Source: an uncultured Verrucomicrobiales bacterium (GTDB lineage: Bacteria; Verrucomicrobiota; Verrucomicrobiae; Limisphaerales; CANJSG01). Taken from it: 21,085 bases of DNA. Shown one piece after another: positions 10,501 to 16,149 of this stretch. The first letter of the stretch is position 1, and each line of letters starts with the position of its first letter. Under the pieces are notes generated by a model, which was not told where the DNA came from, searched no databases, and saw only the letters and a program-made list of their open reading frames with translations. A program made the translations under genes and the position numbers. The DNA lies in assembly GCA_946480965.1 (NCBI GenBank), contig CAMLMI010000035.1:1-21085 (forward strand), read 5' to 3'.

Positions 10501-11058
10501 ATAACCTGCGGCGACGGCGATGATTCCGCTCAACGCGTTCGCAGGAACAATGGACTGTCCAAAGTCGAACTCACCGGCCTGAGCGGTTCCCGCGCCCCAG
10601 GCGATGACGGAACCATCCGTTTTCAGGGCCAAGGTGTGGTATGAACCGGCGGCAATGGCCTGGACTCCGCTCTGGGCCAAGATCGGAACGAAAGACTGGC
10701 CGAGTTCCCATGCCTTTTCGGGCTGACTGAATCGCGGATAATCGCCCGCGCCCCAAGCGATGACGGAGCCGTCCGCGCGAAGCGCAACCGAGTGAAGGTC
10801 GCCTGCTGAGATGGCAATGATATCGCTCTGGGCACCGTCAGGGATGATCGACTGGCCCTTTTGGAACTGGTTGGGATCGACCGACAAAGGCAGTCCATCT
10901 GCTAGACCGGCTCCCCATGCGACCACGGTCCCTGAGGTCGCGGCCGATGCCGCACCGACCATGACCATCGAGACGATCAACAACGCGAACCGCGAGAAGA
11001 GCAGCCGGGACCAAGTGAGCTGACTGGTGTTCTGACAGATGCGGCTTGGCGGTATCAT
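7525..11058 (-). CDS. Large secreted RCC1-repeat protein, three propellers separated by two Ig-like domains
   Basis: This 1177-aa protein starts at the ATG at 11058; the upstream TTG at 11100 lies inside the shared leader. A signal peptide covers about 1-39 ('LLIVSMVMVGAASA'). The body is RCC1-type repeats of about 40-55 residues with the pattern 'SGVVAIAAG..HSLALK.DGSVVAWG'. Counting the 'WG' strands gives seven blades (about 43-363), an Ig-like domain (about 364-446, 'PLNYQWQKDGVDIPGAT'), seven blades (about 453-733), a second Ig-like domain (about 737-820, 'PLQYQWRRDGIDIAGAT') and seven more (about 826-1106; its first is degenerate, 'LIRWP'). The C-terminal module ends 'GTNTLMLPADGGARFFRLVK'. 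RCC1 folds are seven-bladed propellers used for protein or ligand binding. The function is unknown; an extracellular or surface binding role is inferred. Its nearest relative in the window is the gene at 13001. Confidence 0.92.
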   Translation of the reverse strand: MIPPSRICQNTSQLTWSRLLFSRFALLIVSMVMVGAASAATSGTVVAWGAGLADGLPLSVDPNQFQKGQSIIPDGAQSDIIAISAGDLHSVALRADGSVIAWGAGDYPRFSQPEKAWELGQSFVPILAQSGVQAIAAGSYHTLALKTDGSVIAWGAGTAQAGEFDFGQSIVPANALSGIIAVAAGYSHSLALKSSGEVVGWGRSRYRVNVVPTNALSGVVAIAAGDEHSLALKADGSVIAWGAGTNSTGGYPNYGQSAVPTAAKSGVVAIAAGGTHSMALKADGSVWIWGDNRSGQRNTPTTALNGVRAIAAGYAHSVALKTNGAVIVWGNKTYGQTNVPPAIQGAVGAIAAGGYHTLALAVPTAPTITLNPASLNLRRGEHAAFGVVASGYPLNYQWQKDGVDIPGATGQSLPLGAADLSDAGSYTVTVSNTAGAATSIPATLEVTPAVLGSVLMWGAAGWLVPPEAHDGVVAIAAGPNHRFALKADHKLVAWGGSTAGVANIPVEAQSGIMAVAVGDMHAVALTDAGGLVAWGTNSYGQATIPQEAETGVVAAAAGPYHSLALKRDGSVVAWGAGTNNTSSSPHFGQSNVPVQAQDGVMAIAAGGDFSMALKADGSVVAWGRNNNGQTSVPTSAKSGVVAIAAGYNHAVALKTNGLVIAWGGSYSSVTNVPAAAKSGIRSIAAGSSFSLALGDDGTPIHWGSNSDQLDVIPDAAKGRTLRIAAVANASIAIVEPTVPSLLENPTNQTILLGGTAKFSVRADGYPLQYQWRRDGIDIAGATSSNLVVGVADFADGGDYSVVVRNIAGAATSAPPARLTINGLPPGSLIRWPVFESDRAFPEAVLQGGLVGISSAFGGHYLAMKSDGVLIAWGNNASGLANVPPTARLGAKAFASGNDFSLSLTEDGSVVAWGDNFYGQTNVPPDARSNAVAIAAGGNHFALALKSDGSVVAWGLNYHGSTSVPATAKSNVVAIAAGGAHSLALTGNGQVVAWGYNYSGQTNVPPEAQEQVVAIAAGSFHSLALRSDGSVVAWGAHGANEVPIEAKSGVVAISGGFYHSLALKADGSLVAWGKNDKGQTIVPAAVLSGGRVTAILSVGDYNLVIVGVAGPKLKMGSVSSGLIFSWPSTEEGFFVQETHGLSPANWQPASGTVVELNGTNTLMLPADGGARFFRLVKP

Positions 11059-11100
11059 GGCATGGATCGTCGTCGGGTTGAGGTCGGCTCTGGGCGACAA

Positions 11101-11144
11101 TCAGGCAGGATTGGTCGGTCTCCTTTCGGGGCTGACGGCGGGTT
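11101..11144 (-). repeat. 44-bp leader repeat of RCC1 gene 1
   Basis: This block matches 15447-15490 at 43 of 44 positions and sits in the same orientation at the same place: 42 bases upstream of the ATG here, 46 in the other RCC1 gene. On the coding strand it contains CCCGAAAGGAGACCGACC. It lies immediately downstream of the -10 element, so it would form the start of the mRNA leader. Weaker similarity continues to both ATG codons. No start codon stands at proper distance from its AAAGGAGA, so it is not a simple ribosome site. Confidence 0.85.
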
Positions 11145-11172
11145 TCGTATAGACCCGACGCAGCCAGGTCAA
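11144..11172 (-). promoter_or_regulatory. Candidate promoter of RCC1 gene 1
   Basis: On the minus strand TTGACC (11172-11167) is separated by 17 bases from TACGAA (11149-11144). The -35 matches TTGACA at 5 of 6 positions; the -10 is weak. Support comes from the second RCC1 gene, which has TTGACC, a 17-base spacer of unrelated sequence and TACCAA at the same place relative to the shared leader. Confidence 0.55.
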
Positions 11173-11620
11173 TTCGTGAGTCCGACCTCTTTGTGACATT
11201 TCCCCAAGCCGCGCCGTCTCCAATCTTTGGCTTGCGCGGATATTGGTGCGTCGGCCTCGGGAAATGACCGCAAATGTTCCGCTGAATCTTTCTTGCTCGT
11301 CCCATTCCCTCTCCTTCGGCTTCCACCGGAGGACAGCGGAAGGAGTTTCACGGGAGAATCTCGTTGGGATTCGGGCAAGGCGACCGCTCGGGGCAAACCT
11401 GTTGAAATGCGGTTCGGCGGGATCGCTTTGGGGATGCAAGTTCTGGAACCGGAGGCTCCGCCCAAAAACAGCGGAGCGCCGGAGCACCCAAGGCGCTTCT
11501 CTAATGGCGGAGCGTTCTCCTCCGCCAACTCCCTCCGCGGACGACCGCACGATCCAAGATGATCCGACTCGAGAGAGGCTTTTCTACCGCTACCAGATCG
11601 CAATCTCCGCGCCGCGAGGT
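11173..11620. other. 448-bp intergenic stretch with small hairpins, no convincing gene
   Basis: This gap lies between the RCC1 gene 1 promoter and the 3' end of the hydrolase gene. Open frames exist on both strands, but none has domain content, a credible start or a start context. GCTCCGC (11455-11461) pairs with GCGGAGC (11471-11477) around a 9-base A-rich loop, with outer CCGG arms. GGCGGAG (11506-11512) pairs with CTCCGCC (11520-11526). These could be transcript-end structures for the minus-strand hydrolase gene or copies of an interspersed repeat. Confidence 0.4.
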
Positions 11621-12808
11621 TCACCGCTTCGCCAAAGCATCGGCCGCCGCTTGCTGGAAGGCGCGGCGGACGTCGCTGGCGTCGCTGTTGGGGAAGTTGG
11701 AGCGCTGGACCATCAGCACGTAGGCGACGCCTTTCACGGGATCGATCCACGCCTGGGTGCCCCAGGCGCCGCCGTGGCCGTAGGTGCCGGGCGACAGCAT
11801 GGCGGGCACGCCGTCGTGCGGGGTCTTCAGGACGCAGGTGCCGAGGCCCCAGCCGTAGTTCAGTCCGCGTTGGCCGTAGGTGTCGTTCTGGAAGAAGCCG
11901 GTGGGCATGATCTCCGGCGTCTGCGCGTGGGAGAGGAACTTCAACGCCTCCGCGCTGAGGTAGCGGCGGCCGTCGAGTTCGCCGCCGTTCAACAGCATCT
12001 GGCAGAAGCGGGCGTAGTCGGTGGCGGTGGAGTAGAGACCGCCATTGCCCTGGGGCGGACGGTTGCGGGAACCGAAATCGGCGCGCGGCGGCACGGCATC
12101 GAGCGCGCCGGTGTCCTTGTTCTTCGCATAGGCGGTGGCCATCGACGCGCGATGCTCCTCCGAGGGGTAGAAGGTGGTGTGCTTCATGCCCAGCGGATCG
12201 AAGAGTCGGCTCTGGAGAAAGGCGTCGAAGCTTTGTCCGCTGACGACCTCGACGATGCGCGAGGCGGCGTTGATGCCGCTCTGGCAATAGCGCCACTTCT
12301 CGCCGGGCTCGTTGTTCATGGGCGCGGCCAGCCAAAGCGGCACGAGATCGGCCAGCGTCTTGGCCTGTTGCGCGGCGGGGCCGGAGGCTTCGCCAAGGCC
12401 GGAGGTGTGGGTGAGGATCTGCGCGATGGTGAGGTTGGCCGGTTTACCAGAAGGGGTCTTCAGGTTGGCGAACTCGGGCAGATACTTCGCGACGGGATCG
12501 GAAGCCTTCAGCTTGCCCTCGTCCTGCAACATGAGGATCGCAACGCCGGTGATGGGCTTGGTCATGGAGGCGATCCAGAACATCGTGTCGGCGGTCATCG
12601 GCGTCTTCGCCGCGACATCGGCGAACCCTGTGCCTTCGAGGTGAACGATCTTGTCCTTCGTCACGACGACGGTGACGGCGCCAGCGATCTCGTTCTTGCC
12701 GATCATTTCCTGCATCGCCGAACCGACGCCGGGAAGTTTCGGGTCGGCGGCCAAGACGGACAGCGCGAGGGAACAGACGGCTCCTAGGAAAAGGCGGGTG
12801 GGCTTCAT
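11621..12808 (-). CDS. Secreted serine hydrolase, class C beta-lactamase-like
   Basis: This 395-aa protein has a signal peptide at 1-20 ('MKPTRLFLGAVCSLALSVLA', cleavage likely before ADPK). It belongs to the serine beta-lactamase/penicillin-binding-protein fold family PF00144, which includes esterases, D-aminopeptidases and peptidoglycan-processing enzymes. The nucleophile motif is S81-M-T-K84 in 'FWIASMTKPITGVA'. The second motif, usually Y-x-N, reads Y174-C-Q176 ('WRYCQSGINAASRIVEVVSG'). The third is H345-G-G347 ('YGHGGAWGTQAW') in place of K-T-G, which is common among esterase-like members. 'LLTHTSG'-type sequence appears as 'ILTHTSGLGE'. Length is normal. Antibiotic hydrolysis should not be assumed; an esterase or peptidase role is as likely. 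It stands alone on the minus strand between two RCC1 genes. GGAG 10 bases before the ATG is a possible ribosome site. Confidence 0.9.
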   Translation of the reverse strand: MKPTRLFLGAVCSLALSVLAADPKLPGVGSAMQEMIGKNEIAGAVTVVVTKDKIVHLEGTGFADVAAKTPMTADTMFWIASMTKPITGVAILMLQDEGKLKASDPVAKYLPEFANLKTPSGKPANLTIAQILTHTSGLGEASGPAAQQAKTLADLVPLWLAAPMNNEPGEKWRYCQSGINAASRIVEVVSGQSFDAFLQSRLFDPLGMKHTTFYPSEEHRASMATAYAKNKDTGALDAVPPRADFGSRNRPPQGNGGLYSTATDYARFCQMLLNGGELDGRRYLSAEALKFLSHAQTPEIMPTGFFQNDTYGQRGLNYGWGLGTCVLKTPHDGVPAMLSPGTYGHGGAWGTQAWIDPVKGVAYVLMVQRSNFPNSDASDVRRAFQQAAADALAKR

Positions 12809-12870
12809 GGGCCAAAATCTCCGCCACGAGCCGAATCCCAGTCAATGCCCAGAGACGAAGCCGTCCCATT

Positions 12871-12998
12871 CCGTAGCGGCGAACGGGAGCTCTCCGGAAA
12901 CATTCGCAGCGGAGAGTGGCGTTCTCCAGGAAGCAGCTTGTCCGTCAGGTGTGAGCCTTCCCCTTTGATCAGCGGCGAACTGCCGTTCGCCGCTACGG
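12871..12998. repeat. Inverted-repeat element, copy 2 (128 bp)
   Basis: It opens with CCGTAGCGGCGAACGG (left arm 12871-12895) and closes with the complement arm at about 12974-12998; about 22 of 25 arm bases pair. The interior shares GGAAACAT near the left arm with copies 1 and 3. With copy 3 it also shares the right-half segment GTCCGTCAG...CCTTCCCC...GATCAG or its variant. It ends 2 bases before the stop codon of RCC1 gene 2, exactly as copy 1 does for RCC1 gene 1, and lies 62 bases upstream of the hydrolase ATG. Confidence 0.85.
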
Positions 12999-13000
12999 GC

Positions 13001-15400
13001 TCAAGGTTTGTAGAGGCGGAAGAACCGGGATTCACCATCCGCCGGAAGGGTCAGCGTGTTCGTGCCGTTCAGTTCGATGACGGTCCCGGAGGCGGGCTGC
13101 CAATCTGGCGGATGGATTGCCGGACTGGTCTGCACCGAGAATCCTGTTGAAAGGGATGGCCAGTGAAGCGAGTGGCCCGATGTCTCCTTCCGCAGGCGAA
13201 GCGTCGGGGCGGGTGGCAGAAACAGCGCCATGCTGTAGTTCCCTGCGCCGCTGATGGCCCATGCTCCCGATTGGACGTTGGCGGGAACCGTGGTCTGGCC
13301 GGAGACGTTGTTGCCCCATGCGACGATGGTTCCGTTGGTGCGGAGAGCCAAGGTGTGGCTGGCCCCCGCCGCGATTGCGATCACGCCGCTTCGGGCATTC
13401 ACGGGAACGTTGGTCTGGCCGGAGTTGTTGTATCCCCAGGCCACGACCTGTCCATTGGTCCTGAGAGCGACGGAATGGAATGCTCCGGCCGCGATGGCCA
13501 TCACCCCGCTTCGGGCAAGGGTAGGAGGACTGGATTGTCCGTAGTTTGGAGAGGTTCCGGTGGAAGAAACTCCAGCGCCCCAAGCCTCCACAGAGCCGTC
13601 AGCTCGCAGGGCTAGGCTATGGTAGTTGCCCGCAGCGATCGCCAAGATCCCGTTGGAGGCCCCGGTGGGCACCCGCGACTGGCCATAGTGAGGGGCGGTT
13701 GAGGTATAGTTTGTTCCCGCGCCCCAGGCCACGACCGAACCATCCTCGCGCAAAGCCACGGAATGGTTCAACCCAGCGGCGATCGAGACCACCGCGTAGG
13801 TGACGGACTCGGGAAGGTTGCATTCCCCATTGGTGTTGCTGCCCCAAGCCACTGCGGAACCGTCCTCCCGCAGCGCAAGCGCGTGGGAACCGCCGATGGC
13901 GATGGCCTCGATCCCCGACTGCACTTCCGGCGGAAGGTTCGTGATGCCCGAACTGCTGGTGCCCCAGGCCACCACGGTGCCGCCGCTCTTCAAAGCCAGC
14001 TTGTGATTTGGCCCGGCAGCCACGGCGTTCACACCGGCTTGGGCTTCGGCCGGAACCGCCGTTCCTCCGGCGCCCCAGACCGCTACCGAGCCCGGAGCTT
14101 CCGGCGCGATGGTGAGCAAGGCAGGATCGCTGGTCACGCTGCCCTCGGAGTTGCTGATCACCACGGTGTAGGAACCCGAGTCCTCCGGCTTGGCCGCGCC
14201 GAGCGGGAGGGTTTGACTGGTTGCTCCCGGGATGTCGTTGCCGTCTTTCCGCCACTGGTAGTTCAGCGGGTAGCCGCGGGCGACAACCCCGAACGCAGCG
14301 TTCTGGCCGAAGCGGAGATTCTGGCCGCGCGGGCCAAGCACGATGGTGGGAGCGGTGGGAACCTGGATCGCCAGAGTGTGAAACCCACCGGCGGAAATCG
14401 CGCCAACCGAACCCTGGATTTCCGGCGGCACGTTGGTCTGTCCTTGGCTAACCAAGCCCCACACGATCACCACGCCATTGGTTTTCAGAGCGACGGAGTG
14501 GTAGTAGCCGGCACTGATCGCCACCACTCCACTCTGCGCGGCGAGAGGAACCGTGCTTTGGCCTGACAAGTTGTCTCCCCAAGCCACCACGGCACCGTTG
14601 GTTTTCAGTGCCAAGATGTGTTGATTGCCGGTGGCGATGGCGGTGACTCCACTGCTTGCGGCCGGAGGCACGCTGGAAATCTCGCCCCAAGTGATGACCG
14701 AACCGTTTGCTTTGAGCGCGACCGAATGCCCCTCCCCGGCCCCGATTGCTACGACACCTGTTTGGGCGTTGGTCGGAATATCCGTTGCATTACCAGAGGG
14801 ATATCCCCAACCGATCACCGCCCCATTGCTTTTCAGCGCCAGGCTGTGGGAATAGCCGGCGGCGATCGCAATTATATTGCTCCGAGCGGAGGGTGGAACA
14901 ATTGCTTGGCCAAAATTGTAGTCGAGGAATCGGGAGTTGGTCGAACCAGCGCCCCAGGCCACCACGGAGCCGTCGGTCTTGAGCGCCAACGTATGATACA
15001 CTCCTGCCGCTATCGCGATCACGTCGCTCTGCCCCCAAGCCGGGACAAAAGCTTGGCCATACTCGAGGTCGATCATCGGAAACTGGTTCGGTGGCCTATC
15101 ACCGGCTCCCCAAGCTACGACCGTTCCATCTGAGCGCAGAGCCACCGAATGCAGTTCGCCCGCTGCTATGGCGATCACGTCGCTCCCAGCAGATTCCGGG
15201 ACGATTGATTGGCCTCTTTCAAGTTCATACCCCCGAGGATCTGGCGTATCGCGTCGTCCGGCTCCCCAAGCCACTACCCGCCCCGCCGTTGCTGCGGAAA
15301 CAAGGGGAGCCAGCCCCACCCAAAGCGCCCAGCCCAAGACGACGCGGGACAGGAAAAGGCGGGTGCGGTCTCGGGTCGGTATGGAACACGATGACTTCAT
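13001..15400 (-). CDS. Secreted RCC1-repeat protein, two propellers separated by one Ig-like domain
   Basis: This 799-aa paralogue of the protein at 7525 starts at the ATG at 15400; the in-frame TTG at 15517 overlaps the -35 element and cannot be the start. A signal peptide covers about 1-38 ('VVLGWALWVGLAPLVSAATA'). Seven RCC1 blades (about 41-345) are followed by an Ig-like domain (about 348-431, 'PLNYQWRKDGNDIPGAT'), seven further blades (about 439-730) and a C-terminal module ending 'GTNTLTLPADGESRFFRLYK'. Both propellers align collinearly with the first two of the larger paralogue: the second begins 'GSVAVWGAGG..VPAEAQ' and its fourth blade reads 'VVAWGAGTN.TS..PHYGQS'. The larger protein therefore has one extra Ig-propeller unit. 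The ligand is unknown and an extracellular binding role is inferred. The gene has its own promoter and is bracketed by inverted-repeat elements. Confidence 0.92.
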   Translation of the reverse strand: MKSSCSIPTRDRTRLFLSRVVLGWALWVGLAPLVSAATAGRVVAWGAGRRDTPDPRGYELERGQSIVPESAGSDVIAIAAGELHSVALRSDGTVVAWGAGDRPPNQFPMIDLEYGQAFVPAWGQSDVIAIAAGVYHTLALKTDGSVVAWGAGSTNSRFLDYNFGQAIVPPSARSNIIAIAAGYSHSLALKSNGAVIGWGYPSGNATDIPTNAQTGVVAIGAGEGHSVALKANGSVITWGEISSVPPAASSGVTAIATGNQHILALKTNGAVVAWGDNLSGQSTVPLAAQSGVVAISAGYYHSVALKTNGVVIVWGLVSQGQTNVPPEIQGSVGAISAGGFHTLAIQVPTAPTIVLGPRGQNLRFGQNAAFGVVARGYPLNYQWRKDGNDIPGATSQTLPLGAAKPEDSGSYTVVISNSEGSVTSDPALLTIAPEAPGSVAVWGAGGTAVPAEAQAGVNAVAAGPNHKLALKSGGTVVAWGTSSSGITNLPPEVQSGIEAIAIGGSHALALREDGSAVAWGSNTNGECNLPESVTYAVVSIAAGLNHSVALREDGSVVAWGAGTNYTSTAPHYGQSRVPTGASNGILAIAAGNYHSLALRADGSVEAWGAGVSSTGTSPNYGQSSPPTLARSGVMAIAAGAFHSVALRTNGQVVAWGYNNSGQTNVPVNARSGVIAIAAGASHTLALRTNGTIVAWGNNVSGQTTVPANVQSGAWAISGAGNYSMALFLPPAPTLRLRKETSGHSLHWPSLSTGFSVQTSPAIHPPDWQPASGTVIELNGTNTLTLPADGESRFFRLYKP

Positions 15401-15446
15401 GGCAAAGCTGGTGGCGTTCGGGTTCTGGGTCGGCTTCGGACGACCC

Positions 15447-15490
15447 TCAGGCAGGATGGGTCGGTCTCCTTTCGGGGCTGACGGCGGGTT
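15447..15490 (-). repeat. 44-bp leader repeat of RCC1 gene 2
   Basis: This is the partner of 11101-11144, differing at one position (GGATGGG versus GGATTGG on the plus strand). It ends 46 bases before the ATG of RCC1 gene 2. The leader downstream of the repeat also resembles that of gene 1 (GAAGCCGACC...AACCCGA), so the two 5' untranslated regions are homologous throughout. Confidence 0.85.
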
Positions 15491-15517
15491 GGTAGCGGAG
15501 CGGTTTGTGGCGGTCAA
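15489..15517 (-). promoter_or_regulatory. Candidate promoter of RCC1 gene 2
   Basis: TTGACC (15517-15512), a 17-base spacer and TACCAA (15494-15489) lie on the minus strand in the same arrangement as the promoter of RCC1 gene 1. The predicted transcript would start near 15482, inside the shared leader. The spacer sequence differs from gene 1, so conservation is concentrated at the two hexamers and downstream of them. Confidence 0.55.
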
Positions 15518-15531
15518 CCGTCGTTTCCGTC

Positions 15532-15658
15532 TGTTGCGGCGAACGGGCGTTCGCGGCTGAGCAACGGGGAAGGTTCACTGCTGACGGACCCGTTGCTTTC
15601 CTTGGGAGGCTGCTCCCCGCTACGGATGTTTCCGGCGAACCGCCCTTCGCCGCTACGA
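15532..15658. repeat. Inverted-repeat element, copy 3 (about 127 bp, reversed)
   Basis: Read on the minus strand this copy begins CGTAGCGGCGAAGGG and continues with GGTTCGCCGGAAACATCCG, matching the left half of copies 1 and 2. Its other end reads TTGCGGCGAACGGGCG on the plus strand. It is inverted relative to copies 1 and 2, lies 14 bases from the stop of guaD and 14 bases upstream of the -35 element of RCC1 gene 2. The interior GTCCGTCAGCAGTGAACCTT closely matches copy 2. Confidence 0.8.
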
Positions 15659-15672
15659 GGTTCAGACGAGGT

Positions 15673-16149
15673 TCAGTATTCGCGGCGGGGGGAGGTGGCG
15701 GACCAAGCGGTGAAGGGATCGGTCGCGGTGACGAGGGACACTTGGATGAAGGGGCGTTGGCGGGCTTCGGGCGGAAGGGCGAGTTCGCGGTAGATGAAGT
15801 CGTCGTCGAAGCCGGCCGCGGCGGCTTCGTGGCGGGTGGCGGCGAAATAGACGGCGCGCGGTCGCGCCCAGTAGATCGCGCCGAGACACATGGGGCAGGG
15901 TTCGCAGCTCGCATAGAGATCGCAGCCTTCGAGCTGGTGCGTGCCGAGGGCGCGACAGGCGACGCGGATGGCGACGACCTCGGCGTGCGCGGTGGGATCG
16001 CCGTCGCGGGTGACGGCGTTGGCCCCGTGCGCGATCACCGTGCCGTCCTTCACGATCACGCAGCCGAACGGACCGCCGCCGTGCGCGACGGACTCGGTGG
16101 CCAGGCGGATGGCTTCCTCCAGGAAGGCGCGGTGCGGGTCGGGGTTCAT
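15673..16149 (-). CDS. guaD: Guanine deaminase (cytidine-deaminase fold)
   Basis: This 158-aa zinc enzyme is predicted to convert guanine to xanthine plus ammonia in the cytosol, in purine salvage or catabolism. It closely resembles the small Bacillus subtilis GuaD type (156 aa): 'GGPFGCVIVKDG' (25-36), 'DPTAHAEVVAIR' (zinc ligand H55, proton shuttle E57), 'YASCEPCPMCLGAIYWARP' (ligands C85 and C88), 'AGFDDDFIYRE' (112-122) and a C-terminus ending 'REY', where the Bacillus protein ends KEY. These features separate it from tRNA adenosine deaminase TadA and from cytosine deaminase. The ATG at 16149 overlaps the stop of the upstream FAD enzyme gene by 4 bases (ATGA), implying translational coupling. 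A longer in-frame extension upstream overlaps that gene and lacks family similarity. Confidence 0.92.
   Translation of the reverse strand: MNPDPHRAFLEEAIRLATESVAHGGGPFGCVIVKDGTVIAHGANAVTRDGDPTAHAEVVAIRVACRALGTHQLEGCDLYASCEPCPMCLGAIYWARPRAVYFAATRHEAAAAGFDDDFIYRELALPPEARQRPFIQVSLVTATDPFTAWSATSPRREY

Noticed and set aside
11059..11100. TTG start of RCC1 gene 1 at 11100
   Set aside because: The start is immediately next to the shared leader repeat and would put 14 charged/polar residues before a normal signal peptide; the ATG at 11058 gives a good signal peptide.
11101..11550. 149-codon minus-strand frame in the intergenic gap
   Set aside because: It runs through the RCC1 promoter and leader and the hairpins, is Arg/Ser/Pro-rich and shows no domain.
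11243..12787. 514-codon plus-strand frame opposite the hydrolase gene
   Set aside because: No recognisable motif, whereas the opposite strand has a signal peptide and the SxxK and HGG motifs.
12817..12845. Promoter of the hydrolase gene (TTGACT at 12845-12840, minus strand)
   Set aside because: The -35 match is good, but at 17 bases the only -10 candidate is GGAGAT, which does not resemble TATAAT.
15401..15517. TTG start of RCC1 gene 2 at 15517
   Set aside because: The TTG is part of the predicted -35 hexamer, and the extra 39 residues are leader sequence; the ATG at 15400 fits a signal peptide.
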